From: Taenia hydatigena
Lineage: Eukaryota; Platyhelminthes; Cestoda; Cyclophyllidea; Taeniidae
NCBI GenBank assembly: GCA_036345935.2
Contig: JADWOT020000003.1
Location: 11,754,524-11,818,523 of the forward strand
Length of the DNA stretch: 64,000 nt
Reading direction: 5' to 3'
Positions 48,483-60,603 of this stretch are shown piece by piece. The translations under genes were made by a program, and so were the position numbers. Below the pieces are notes generated by a model. The model was given only the letters and a program-made list of their open reading frames with translations, did not search any database and was not told where the DNA came from. The first letter of the stretch is position 1. The number at the start of each line of letters is the position of its first letter.

Positions 48483-51400
48483 CTTACAAGTAAATAACTT
48501 TGTACGACATTATTTTTAACAGCATCGGTTACTGCATTTAATATGACGTGTTAAATGCGAGATTTTGCCTCGTTTATTTATTAATTAGATGGTTGTAGGG
48601 TATCAGATGTCACAGAGCTGGAATGTGTAATCACTAGCGATTTGAGCTACTCACTTGTCCACTGCTGTTCATACTGACAAAAGTAATCAACTAAGGCACC
48701 AAAATTCATCTAGTTAGGGAGTATGGGATTGTATTAAGCTCCGATAAGCTTTTGGGATGACAAACCACTTCTCGCTTGATAACGTAACTAAAGGTAACCA
48801 TTTTTGCACCCTAGTGGTTTTCTGAAGACATAAGAATCCAATATGGTTAGGTGGGTTTCACATTGCTGACATAAATGAGAGATTAGAGCTGTCGCCATGG
48901 TCCAGGCTGAAACTTCGTGGTAACGGTAAATTTGCGGGCCACCTAGGTAGTCCGTTACCAAGACTGAATGAACCCAACAATTGACACTACTATCGTCATC
49001 ACTGTCCTCTTCTACAAAGCACGTAAACCCCTTCTTATTTTGTTTTCCCTTAAAAAACTAACCACCAAACGGAGCAATTAGGGCCTTCGTAATCTAGTGC
49101 CTACCGAGGACAATAGTACGCGGTTGTGTCCGCATTGCTCGCTTGTTAATTTCACACAATGCCACAGGATTCTGAGAAAAGCTTATTGAATTTACTAAGT
49201 TTTTGTTCCTAAAATGGTTAAAATGCACAAAAACATCCTTATGACAGAACTGCCATTCACAATCTGAGGAACTTTTTTTCTGGGTTTTGCAGCGCCATTA
49301 GTTTAATACTCTTTAGTGTATGTGTTATATACCTCGTTATAATGGATTTTAATTCTCTCATTTTAGTAAACCTGCCACAGATTTCGTTTTTTCTACGTGA
49401 CATTCAGCAAACAAGCAGTCAACATGCGGGTGGCCTCAGATTATGGGTCATGACTTTAGTTGTGCAAGCGTGGCCCGGTCGTCTGCAGTCCAGTCGAATA
49501 CGGGCTGCCGATATTTATAGCGTCATGTTGCTATCTTCATACAATCAGTTATGCTCTGTGTTGCGATCCTGTTAGTGTGACGTAGCACATTATATAATCT
49601 TGTAAAAAATGAGCACCTTCGTGAGACCACTGTCAAGAATATACTTCGAGAGATTGTTTTACTTGTTCAGGAGTGTGTTTCACCACTATGCATGTGAAAG
49701 GATGGCAAGGCGATCAAACAGCACTCAACAATCTGGACCTATTTTGAGCTCAAAACTTTTATAATGAACCATTTCTCATGCCTTCTAATGTTCTTCACTG
49801 GTGAACAGTACATGTTCTGCAGGAATGGTAGTATGAATAGAAAGTATCCTGAGTGTTGCATCTGTGCGCGTAAAATTTGCGGAAACCATCAAACCTTGAG
49901 AATCTATGCATGGTAAGCGTGGCAAGCGTCTACAATGCGCAATTTTACAGCATCTGAAATAAAATAATGATTTCTCTTTGTTAACTCGAGTCAAATTTAA
50001 CGAATTGGTCAGACAGATTTAAAATTGGCACATAACTAATTGGTTTTCTTGCCAATGAAACAAGTATTGTGCTGCTAAGTGCTAGGTAAGTAGAAAGGTT
50101 AGGGCACTACTAGCCCACAGTGATTCGCTATTACTGAAACCCTGATTTCGCATCAACCATGCCAAAGACAGTCCTGTAGGGAGATGTTGGTTAATGCACA
50201 TCTGTCTGCGCACTCATAGACCTAGTAGTGACTGCGTGATTGGTGCACCACTCGTCACCACACAAGTAGAATTGGACTCCTAATTGTATCGCTACACAGT
50301 GGGCAGTAGGCGAGTATATGATTGATTAATTACTACTTTGGATTAATGAGCAGGAAGATGCGGGTCAGGCATTGGATGCGAACTTAGTAAAAACATTAAG
50401 AGAGGTAAAAAGTTCATCTCATTAAAATTCTAATTCACTGCCCAGTATGTACTTTGTATTTAATTTTTAAACACCGCCTCCATGCTTAGCAAGGTAGATT
50501 ACTTTGCCACAATACAATAAAAAACTGCTTACCTCTCAACTTCTAATCATGGTTGACGTTGAAGTTAGGGCAACAGCAGCATTATTACGCGATTTTCGGT
50601 CTATGCTCATTTTGTGTCTGGCACAAGTGCACTCTATTCGAGAGTTCATTATTGGTTAGACCCCATCAATAAGCCGTTTATTGTGATAATTTCTTGCGGA
50701 AGCACAGGTCTGGTATGTCGTAGTTGAGACCTAATTGTGCAGGGTGGTGGTTTGAAAGGTTACACTACACCATCATGCCAATTGATCTGATCATGAGAGA
50801 ACGGTTAGCATCTGAAATACCTTTAGAAATCTGCCTTTAAGGAGGTTATGATTCCGTCGCCGAATAAGACTGTGAAATACAATGTGAAATCAGCATAAAG
50901 TCTTTATTTGCATGCATGAAACCATAAATGATCTCAAATCTGCGGCTTAACTGAATTTTGAAGGAAATCGAACGAAGCCTTACCTTGCATCGAGGGAACC
51001 CGGTGTGGGTCTAAAGCAATATTTAAGTTTAGCGGCCTTATTCAATGCGCATTGCCAGCAAAGAAACGTCAAGTCACAATGACCGTCGTCCTCTTTTTTA
51101 TTTTGCCTTTCTTCTTATTGCCATGATTATCTATCTTTTTCGTTTAGTGTTGGTCACGTCCACTAGCCAACCATTAGATGAATTTTGCATGCCATTTCTC
51201 TATGCATATTATTAGGATGTTGCAAAGACAGGCTTCATACAGCTGACGTTTCTACTTTATACCCTTTGTCCTTCATTTAATGTATTTTTGCACTGTCAAA
51301 GGCTTGTAAATGCATCCCTGAATATTTTCATCATTCCGACTTTAAGCGAAATGCGATTGCCCAGATGTGCATAAAACAGAACAAATTTCACAGTCAAAGA

Positions 51401-51544
51401 GAACTCACCAGGCAAAATTCATATTTAGCTGGCATGTAAAGGAGATGGCAGCTCCATTTTAAGTTGATATGATGATAATTCTCAAATTAACTACCGAGAT
51501 CAGCAATTTTGCAGTTGTTGCAACTCTTACCCATATGCTACCTT
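48483..51544. other. No gene recognised
   Basis: AT-rich sequence without a convincing exon. If the minus-strand candidates at 48.4 and 51.5 kb belong to one transcript, this would be an intron; otherwise it is intergenic. Confidence 0.4.
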
Positions 51545-51811
51545 CTAGGGTAGGCATTGAGCGGCTGAGAGTGGTCTGCCTTCTAACTTCCTTACAAGTT
51601 GACTTGTTAGTTTATTGTCGCTGACAGATGACGGTGGACGAGATTTTGTTTGCTGTTCGCTCAGCAGTTCACTGCGTAATCCAATCCAACGTTGGGTCTG
51701 CATGTCGTCGATTTCGACGGCCGAGGTATGGCCAAGAGGGCCAAAACGGATTTGCATCAGGATAAATGTGCGTGAAGAGTTAATTCGAAGAGGAGCAAAT
51801 TGTGGTCCTTC
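51545..51811 (-). CDS. Candidate terminal coding exon, unknown protein
   Basis: Minus-strand frame of 88 codons plus TAG, opening directly after an acceptor-like CTTCATTAG. The composition looks coding: EGPQFAPLRINSSRTF, a middle HTSAVEIDDMQTQRWIGLR, then a hydrophilic SEQQTKSRPPSSVSDNK and a basic tail. A donor-like GTAAGG lies inside after TSQL, so the exon could end there instead. I recognise no family. Upstream exons would lie above 51.8 kb but were not securely found. Confidence 0.45.
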   Translation of the reverse strand, partial: EGPQFAPLRINSSRTFILMQIRFGPLGHTSAVEIDDMQTQRWIGLRSELLSEQQTKSRPPSSVSDNKLTSQLVRKLEGRPLSAAQCLP

Positions 51812-52769
51812 CTAATGAAGGTTTTATCTAAAAGATCTTCTCTGCTGAAAAGCACTAAGAAATAGTTGAACAGACAGCTCAAGTTCACGTTTGCTGGCGG
51901 CGCAGAATCCTCCATCCACTATCCTTATGGTGCGAATTATAACAACTACATGCTAAATTGACAAAGGACTACGGTCAAAAATAATCCGCAATTAGCAATG
52001 CAATGCTGCTTGACTATTTAATAGTGCTGCGTGTATTCGGAATCCTTTATCTTCTGTTAGGCTTAGGAACACGTAGAGGACAGTGATGACCTTGGTCCAT
52101 GGCCTGAACATGTATAGATGTTGAAATTTGGCCGGCTGAAGTATGGTGGGACCCCCCATCTTCTAAGACCTCAGTGGAGTTAGCATCTCAAGTTGGGAGG
52201 TCGGTGGCTTTTCTCCCTTTTACTCTAAAGGCAAGCAAGGTGTGTGAAACCAATGCATAGGAGCGAATACCGTCAATAGTTGCAACATCTGTCAGCAACG
52301 GCCGGAGAGCTCAAAGGAGATGTTGGCACTTTTCCTTGCTACTTCTTCAGTGTTTTGAGGTGGCTTTGCAAAATTTGAAAATACAAGCAAATAAGCTTTC
52401 TTAAGGACAAGTGAAGATTAAAGCAAACTTGCGTTGGATGCAGGAATTTTCCTTTTGCGCCTAATAACTCGAGTACTGGAAAAAATGGAAAGCACATAAA
52501 CAAACGGTGAACTATTTTAACATTTGCATGTTAAAAAGACTGTTATAAGGGAATAAAACATTTAAACTTGTTTTTGCAAAGGCTTTGTCAGTGATGGAAA
52601 TCACTAGTTCGATGTTTAGCACAGTGCTTGAATTTAATCTCTCAATCGTCACTAATGGGGGATTAGCACTGTACCCCTAAATCAATCCGAAACCTACTTG
52701 TACACCAGACCGCAAACGGCTTACTGTCTATGCTTGTATACCATGGGACATGATTACACCCAGGTGGCT

Positions 52770-53035
52770 GTTACTTCCCACTTTACTCAGTCTGTGGGAA
52801 TGTGGGAGGAGATTTGACCTTGGCTTTTCGTAAAACTGGAGAGTTAGATGAGATGAGGTGATTTTCGCGGCCAAACATTCAAAATGAGGAGGTTTACTTA
52901 ACGCTGCGACAGCAGTTGATTATTGAATAGGCTACCAGAACAGGAATTTTTAGTGGATAAGTTCTACAGGTCCCGTTAAAGGTTAATGGATGAATTTGAT
53001 CCTTATGGCAGAGTAAGGAATGTGGTTTCATCCAC
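52770..53035 (+). repeat. Dispersed repeat family 2, copy A
   Basis: Aligns in the same orientation with 63012-63275. Shared blocks are CCACTTTA..CAG.CTGTGG, GTGGGAGG, GAGGTTTACTTAAC/GGAGGTTACTTAAC, GACAGCAGTTGATT, the context of GCTAC.A and AAGGAATG..TTCA. Divergence is substantial. A minus-strand frame across it (52894-53091) is not conserved as coding in copy B. Confidence 0.65.
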
Positions 53036-53811
53036 GACAGTAATGAATGGGTTTGGGTTACGGGTGCTTCCACGATCCAAGAGTTGATCAATAAGAGGAC
53101 ACTTGTGTGAATTTGTGCAAGGCCATACAGGCTAAAAAATTATGCTGTGAATCTAGTAATCGCATTTGACGCACTTCAACTTGCATTGCAATAACTGCAG
53201 AATGCTGTGCTATAACCACTCAAAAAGCTAATAGAAAAGCAGTGGGAAGGGGAAGATAGGAGATGTTAGCAGGACTGTCTTTTCGTTCCATGCTTATTTG
53301 TGGATACGGGACGCTGGTGCTTTTCTACTTTTAATTCTCTACTGAATTATTAAAGTAGCATGTATTAACAGGCTCTCGCCAATTTGTACACGGAATGATC
53401 GTTTCAGTTCGGAGACATTCCATGAAGGCGAAAGCAATCATGCATTATAGTGTAATTCAAAGTCGACTTTTTAGCCTTGGAGGAGAAGGAGTGACCCTTT
53501 TGGAGAAGAAGGCTATGTGACAAGACATAGAGCTGCTCTGTCTCTCTGCGAATGGGTAAGTAACGTCGCTACTGAAATCTTCTATTAATGGGCAACAAAA
53601 ATTACGTGCAGATCAAGACCATATGAGTACCCTCAACCAATCTCCACTTATATGACTCTAGCGATGCACTCACTAACTCATCTCCTCATTCATATGCCAT
53701 CGACCCACTGACGCCTTCACGTGAGAGCGCCGAGAACCAAAAGTACTGTATCCACATGGCACAGCAAAAAAGCTACCTTTCTACCTCTATCACTGACTTA
53801 GCCATCAAATA

Positions 53812-53910
53812 TCGCATCCTCTAAAACAATCTTTACAGGCATTATTCCATTCCGCTTCCCTGCTCCAGACCTAGAGATCGTTGCTAACATTGGTACTAGT
53901 GCCTGAAGAA
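53812..53910 (-). CDS. Weak candidate exon, unknown protein
   Basis: After a pyrimidine-rich acceptor (CTCCATTCTTCAG), a minus-strand frame reads ALVPMLATISRSGAGKRNG and continues to a TAA. It could also end at an internal GTAAAG donor. It lies between the two other minus-strand candidates at 51.6 and 54.1 kb, but phases could not be linked. Confidence 0.2.
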
Positions 53911-54051
53911 TGGAGACTAAATAAAATTGAGGAGACTCAAAGAGTAGAGGTATAAGAAATGCACGTTTAATTCGCGAAAAGCAAGGATGAAAGCAGCGAT
54001 AATGACTCTTAACAGAGTTGTGGGATGTGTTCACCTACCCTTTTGGTTAGG

Positions 54052-54243
54052 TTAAGTAGAGGGTGACGGATCGGTGGTATCAGTAATAGTGGTAGTGGGC
54101 ACTTCTGTGCCACAATTTTCTTCACTCTCACCTCAACTCTTCTGTATGGAATTGATGCACTTATTCACGAACTTCGGGCTCTCTGACATCGCGTACTTGG
54201 CCAACTCAGTGAGCTGCAGCAGACGCACTTCAGTCTGTATTCC
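54052..54243 (-). CDS. Candidate exon with an in-frame TGA, unknown protein
   Basis: After AATGAGTAG, the minus-strand frame runs 36 codons with strong coding character (EVRLLQLTELAKYAMSESPK, then FVNKCINSIQKS), meets TGA at 54133-54135, and continues in the same frame for 26 more coding-like codons (GESEENCGTEVPTTTITDTT, then DPSPST) to a TAA. The TGA may be the true stop followed by 3' sequence, a disabling change in a pseudogene, or a recoded codon. No family was recognised. Confidence 0.35.
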
Positions 54244-56245
54244 CTACTCATTATGGTGGACTCCTTATTAGAGTTGCTCAAGAAGGGTGTCATAGATGAA
54301 TAACGCTATTAAAGCAGATATCCGAGCTTAAGTGCACCTTTGCGTAGTACACCGTTGACGTAGATGAAATAGCTTTCCTTCCTCCTCCTCCTTCATCTCC
54401 TTGCCCATCTTTGGGACCTCACTTTTAACTTCTTCTTTACAGCCCTACCGACCGATGCTCAGCATCACCTTCTCCATACCTATTTACTTGCTACCTTTTC
54501 CCCACCATCGCATGCAAAGTTTGCGTCGCCAATGGCGTAGGGCGTTAGTCAACTACAGCTACCACAGTTGAACGCAGTAGTAGCCTGTACCATTTTGTTC
54601 AGCTGTGCCCCGGTGGCACCTTTGCATCAGCTAGTCATCGCTTTGTTCTAATCGGTTCAAACTTTCTTTGTATCTTACTTCCCACTTTCATTGCAACTCG
54701 ACAGGTCGTGTCTGCCTAAAATAAGACAGTAAAGTGGAGAAAGAGCTTTCTGCTGTTAGCGCATGTGTGACCGATCCGTTCATTGCTTTAACCTTTCAGT
54801 CTCAGTTTCATAAGCAAAAAGTATTTGAAATCGGATCACATTATTTCACATTTATCTATCGTCTGATTTTTAATTAGATTTAGCTATCCGGATTAAATTG
54901 TAATGATCGCATTTCACTGATGTGTAGCTTTCACTTGTGTGTGGATGTCAATCAACAGGTTTGCCAAAGCATGCCTTTTATTGGCATCATGGATAGCGTG
55001 AAAGCATTTTTATTGCCATTCAAAGGAAGGGCGATAACTTTGTTCAAGCATTCATTTCTTTTCATTTGTGCAAGTTTATCTTAATTTTAAAAGGCAAGGA
55101 CATTTTCTTCTAAAATTATTATTTTAATCTGTGTCATACAATGATACAATGCTTAAAAAAAGTGCAAAACACCATAGTAATGGTGATTACCGAGTCCATG
55201 CAGACCCTCAGATCTCGTTGCAGTTATCAAAGTTACCCAGTAGCATTGGTAGATCAACAGTGGTAGCAAGGAGGTAGCTAGCTAACTAGCTAGCCTTGAA
55301 GCGTTTGTCAGGGTGCCAAGGACGTAAATGTGACACATGACAACCGATGCAACGGAATCATCTTTGTCATCGGATCATATACTTCACCATATATAGTGAC
55401 CAGTTTAGCATCAACTTCTCACGTATACCGAAAAGCCCTTTTTACGCGGTTGCTTCACTTTGTAATAAGTGCTTCGGTAACGTCCCTTTGAACTCAGCTT
55501 ACTCAGTCATTTGATTACTGATGACAGATGAGTTTACTGATAACAGCTCACCCTCCTCCACAAGCACTGATTAGTCACACTTAGTAATCACGCATGGCCG
55601 TAATGATGTAGTTGCCCTTTTTAACTCATTCCCACCCCTTTATTCATCTATGCATAAACTCGCCACAACTTAAGTGAATAGCACAGGATAACATTTGAAA
55701 ACATTAATAAAATGGAATGGCTTTTTTCTACCTGACAATATGCACATTTTGTGGCCTGTGTGCCGCAGTCTAGCCGATCGGAAAATAATTAGGAACTGAC
55801 TGATGTCAAGAGGAAAATTGTTGCTGTAAGCGCTATCTTAGTGTTGATGAATACTCAAAGTCTAACCTTTCAACCTCTTATCAAATTAGTGCATTATGAA
55901 CATGCGGTTTTGTGCTAGCAAGATGGAGAGGTAGAGACGCAGTAAAAGACTCCACATCCTTGCATGATTGTAAAATCGTGGCTAGTAAGGTTATCCACAA
56001 GTTGTTAAATCCAGTGAAAGGTATACATTCATCTCACTGCACTGATGACAATCAAAAATCTTCTCTTCTCAAGGCGGTGATCTGATAGATGGTCTATTCT
56101 CCTAAAAAGAAGTCAGTCCGATGGGTGGGCAGGCGGAACATGCAGATGAGCTTTCTGACTTCAAACAACAGCTCCTCTTTTACCGATGGAGAGGGACAAG
56201 AAATGACTGCACGATTAAATCACGAATGAAATGATTGTAACAAAC

Positions 56246-56368
56246 CAAAGAGGATTGGTGGAGCTGAGGTAATACAGATGATCAAGTTGCTGAAGGCTGA
56301 TGTTCACCCTCTCGGTCGTGACAGTCTGCGTCGTCAGAGGAGTGCGGTAACCCGCCTTCGCCATTGGG
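56246..56368 (-). CDS. Candidate internal exon, unknown protein
   Basis: Minus strand, after an excellent acceptor (TCAATTTCTCTTCTCAG). One frame stays open throughout: PMAKAGYRTPLTTQTVTTER, then VNISLQQLDHLYYLSSTNPL, with a weak donor TTTG|GTTTGT. A second frame with acidic composition (SSDDADCHDRE) ends at another possible donor, GAGG|GTGAAC. The splice acceptor and composition suggest an exon; which frame is real is open. Confidence 0.3.
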
Positions 56369-59300
56369 CTGAGAAGAGAAATTGAGATTATCATAATGTC
56401 TATCAGTGGGTGCTGACGTCGATGCAACGGAATTCACAAGTATCAGCGATATTAAGGAGTAATCGTGCCAAAAATGCGCACAAAAGTTAAGACATCCAGT
56501 AAATACAATTTAAGAGGGCTCATTTTACGTAAATACATTCGCCGTGAATTTAGTACTGCATGATGTCTGGTGCGACACTGGTCAAACTGGTAGTGAAATG
56601 TATTAATAGCAGGAAAGTTTTATTTTAAAAGTTAAATTAAATGGAAATGAAATTTCCTGATTCGCCGAGAGTTCATTAAAAGAATAAAGATCTGTTGCAT
56701 ATATTGATCCGTGCAAGGACTTTGGCTGTGCTTGAAGATATTTTGTATGCCGAAAGAGGTGTTGTGTTAAAATTTAATTCTCTAGAGCACAAGAATACGC
56801 ATGATGATTGCGTAAGTGCTTTAAGGATCGTGCAGCACAATCTACTATCCAATGTTATGTTGCAAAAAAAATAACCCTGTAGAAATTTCTTCCCTCTCTT
56901 CCTGTTCCATATAACTACCCCTCGTACAAGAAGCTTGAATCTTCCTGGGTATTTTTTGCTGCACTAGGTGAAACAGTCAGTCAGTAGATAGCTTTTTGGC
57001 AGGAGTTAGGAGGTGAGACAATCTATGTCATCAAAATCGTTCTACGCCTCCAAACCATATTTTTCACTGTCGATTTCTATACCAGTTGATACCTGCGCGA
57101 TTTGACTGCCAACTAATCCTTTGGTAAGCATTGCATTAGGGATCTCATATTTCCGTAAAATGTGACGGCTAACTTCGCTACATAATGTGCCCTCGTGAGA
57201 CTGCGACATTATCCTGCATAATGGCAATTTGATATTAAGAGAGCTGACATAAATTGCGGTAATGAAGCTAATTTGTAGATAGTGCAAGCCAGGAATGTAG
57301 CATAACCGAAATTCGACGCATGCTCTCTGGATCCAAAATGAAGTCATACCCACTTAGCAATGCGGTCCCAGTTGGAGGCATGAGTCGCATCAAGAAGAGA
57401 ACAAATAAAATGATTGCAAATGACTTGCTTAGGACATTTGCAAGTATTTTGGAGTGATTTGTTACCCCTTCATTTTCAAAAGCAGCATTTATTAAAATGG
57501 TTACCTCAGTACGTTCATTACTGCCGTTAAATGTCTCTGCCTACCACTACGAATCATACTTTATCCAAATCACTTTTTAAGCTTAAATTTGAGGCATGCT
57601 TAGTTGTATTATCAAAAATCCACTGTTTGATCCGATAGCATTGCAACTTTGAAATCTGGCATTCACCTTTCTATTATTTTCCAAATTATCTTACGGTTCA
57701 GAATGCAGAGTGTATTAGAAAACGCTGGTGATTTAAGCACCACTGTTATTCGTAAAGAGGATCAAGAACAACTTTTCTTCAAATTACATCCGTACTTGCC
57801 ATTATAGCGCCTTCTTTAATTATGAGCCGTGTGTATACGAACTCGCTTCTCTACGGAAATGCTTGAGACTGCCGATTAGTGAGAGAAACGATAAAGATTT
57901 AACAAATTAGCTTTAACTAAGCTCCCCACATAGCAAGTCGTCCTGTCTCATTTCACACTGTTGGCAATGCTCAACCCTTCCTGGCGCATTGAACAGCCCT
58001 AATCGCAAGGTGCTTAAGCTTGTATTACTAAGGAAAGCATTGCGAAAGCGAAAAAATAGAGGTGGCACGGAAGCGTACCACTGAAAGGTTGCAATAAAGA
58101 GTGGTTTATCGACAATAAGTGATTTGATACTTTGGTTTGCAAAAAAATTTTTGCATTTAAAGCACATTGTAGCTTAATAACACAAAAGTGACCTCTCATG
58201 TGGGTCCAGTGAGTGCATAAAATGCTAAAAGTAGCAGCGGATTAAACATGAGTTCGGCCTAGATGCTTAGAAGAGCAGCCTGTATACCGCCTAAAGGCAC
58301 GAACATCCCGAATTTACGTAAGATGAAGGTGTTGAACAATGCAGGAAGGGTCTCTTCAACTAATCTCTACCAGAGTTGAACATTAAGAATGTTGCCTCCT
58401 AAACTGCTAGATTAACTTCATGAAGGCGTTTAATGTGATAAAACGGATCGCAAATGACGCCGATGTGACTGCGTCTAAAATTAGTCCAGCAGCAGGAAGA
58501 GCAGTATCTTGCTTCCTCACAAATTCATCTTAAGGCAATCAGCGAGCCATGGTGCCTCATTTGCAATTGACCAACACAAATTCGCGTCTCGGACGTGATT
58601 ACATGACTCATCTCTTCGGGGGTGCATGTCACCGATCTCATGTAGTCGCCGGCGTAATCTGTCATTTGTTTGGTACTGACATCATCACAGATATTCAGAA
58701 TTAATTAATCAAATGCATGATTCCACTAAGAATCTAAGTATGTTTGAATAGATTTAATTATGTAAGGATGTTTGCCCTCCTCATCATTCTGACCACAATT
58801 TCTACTAGAGCCAGCTAAAAAGTCACTTGTTGTCAGCACATCCCAAATCCATGCGGTGTGACCTACCACACAGAACCAAGCAGCAAAGAATGGCAACTTC
58901 ATCAGAATTCTCCTCTTTCTAGAGACGTTTCAGCTTATAGAGCTGTCCCTAGAATCTAATAGTGCGTGCCAGATAAGAAAAAGGGAACAGCAGTGCAGCA
59001 TGCATTTAAGAAATAGGGCTGCGAGCAGACCAAAGTTTAGTGATAGTAGGGACAATTGATACGCTGAGTTGTAAAGCAAAGAAGTTAAAAAAGTCGAAAA
59101 ATGGGAGAGCTGTCCATGAATAAATGGAGATGCGCTAAAAAGCAAAGGCGATTTTAAGTAGCTACGTGACATTAGAGTCCATATTTAGTCGAGTTAATTT
59201 GAGACAGTCCTCAAGTCGTAGGCATCACATCAATCTTGGCATTCAGCTGTTGACAAAGACAAAGATGACAGCACAAGTTTCAAATCTACTCACAGCTAGC

Positions 59301-60540
59301 CGCAATGTGGAACCTAAGCTGATAATACGTTTGCTCTTGCGATGTTTTCGCTTAAAACAGCCAACCAGCACATTTGAGTCTCTTGCTCAACCAGATAACT
59401 CTAAACTGCAAAGGGCTCATAAGGTAGTATGATGTAAAATGTTAGTGATTTGAAAGCTAGCAATGACCTAGGCAACTGACCTCACAATACCATGTTATCA
59501 TTTACATGAATTCAAGGTTTATCACGCAGCCTGTGACAAACTGATTCCTCTCAGTTACAGAATAGCCTTATCGAAAGCATAATGAAGGGCATGTCATGTA
59601 TTAGCAAACTAGCTTCCGCAGTCTTCATAACGGGCACAGCTGTAGCAAACTGCTCTCATTGTAGGTGGTGTGCAGCGTACGTGGACCTGTTCATTCATCA
59701 GACCTTGTTAATCATCGTGGCGGGTGACAGTTTTAGTGCACGCATGAACAGTAGAGATTGGTGGAGGTAACCACTCATGCACTTTCCGAATTTATTAACG
59801 TATGAACCACTTGAATCGCACATACTTTAGGCATTGTGTATAGTTTTCTAAAAATTATCTCAACTTTGGTTTCAGTTGGATTTATCACTTCTTTCTGCAT
59901 CAACTGCACCTACTCCATCCGCATGAGCACATCCTTCTGTGCCATCAAAACACAAAATATATTTATTGAAATTCCCGCAGTTGAGCACATCTTCTGACTC
60001 CCAGACCTTTTACATGCAAAAAAAATTATGCAAAAGACACTTTTGCACTTTTACCAGGTTTCCGCTTCAATAGGGGTGAGTGTTTAGTGGATCAACATTT
60101 TTGGGATTGCAAAATTCGTGAATAAATCAATGCTAGTCTAAGTTATGCCAATTTTATCACTCGTTATGAGGAGTTTTACTGTCGATGCTGATAATGGCAG
60201 GTTGTGTTAAAGTCGACATTTGAAGATTTTTTCGCAGATAAAGGCAATGTTGGAAAATGCCAACTGCAAATACGCAAGGACTGTTTTAGGGAATGGCCTT
60301 CTGTCTTATCAGGTTAATGGCTCGTAACAGTGAAATAGGCAGTGGTATTGATGCCATAGTTGCTGCAAGGCACTACTCTGCGCACAGGACTAAGTTTCCA
60401 TGTTATTGGATTGCAGCCCCTATGGTCGGATAAAGGGGTGTCAGATAGGTGTTGCTGATGCGTGAATTTCAGGCAAGGCGATACGGCGAGAACCAATGAG
60501 CTGTCATCTCAGTGAGGTCACTCGGACACCCCCTCCAAGG
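56369..60540. other. No gene recognised
   Basis: AT-rich sequence between the minus-strand exon candidates and the F-box gene. Open frames, including one of 103 codons at 57042-57353 (-), lack splice context and family resemblance. Confidence 0.45.
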
Positions 60541-60547
60541 CACAATG

Positions 60548-60555
60548 TATTTAAG
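60548..60555 (+). promoter_or_regulatory. TATA-like element of the F-box gene
   Basis: TATTTAAG lies 49 bp upstream of the ATG at 60604, a spacing that would place transcription start about 20-25 bp before the start codon and give a very short 5' leader. It is a sequence match only; no other core element was identified. Confidence 0.35.
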
Positions 60556-60603
60556 ACTCGGCGCATCTACCACGCCATCAATCTACGCTAGCGTCTCGCG
60601 CCA

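Noticed and set aside
52894..53091. Minus-strand open frame across repeat family 2
   Set aside because: The frame is broken in the second copy, so it does not look like a conserved element protein.
55273..55295. Near-palindromic run of GCTAG units
   Set aside because: It is short, imperfect and isolated, so there is no basis for calling it a site.
57042..57353. Minus-strand open frame of 103 codons
   Set aside because: No splice signals fit its edges and the translation resembles no family.
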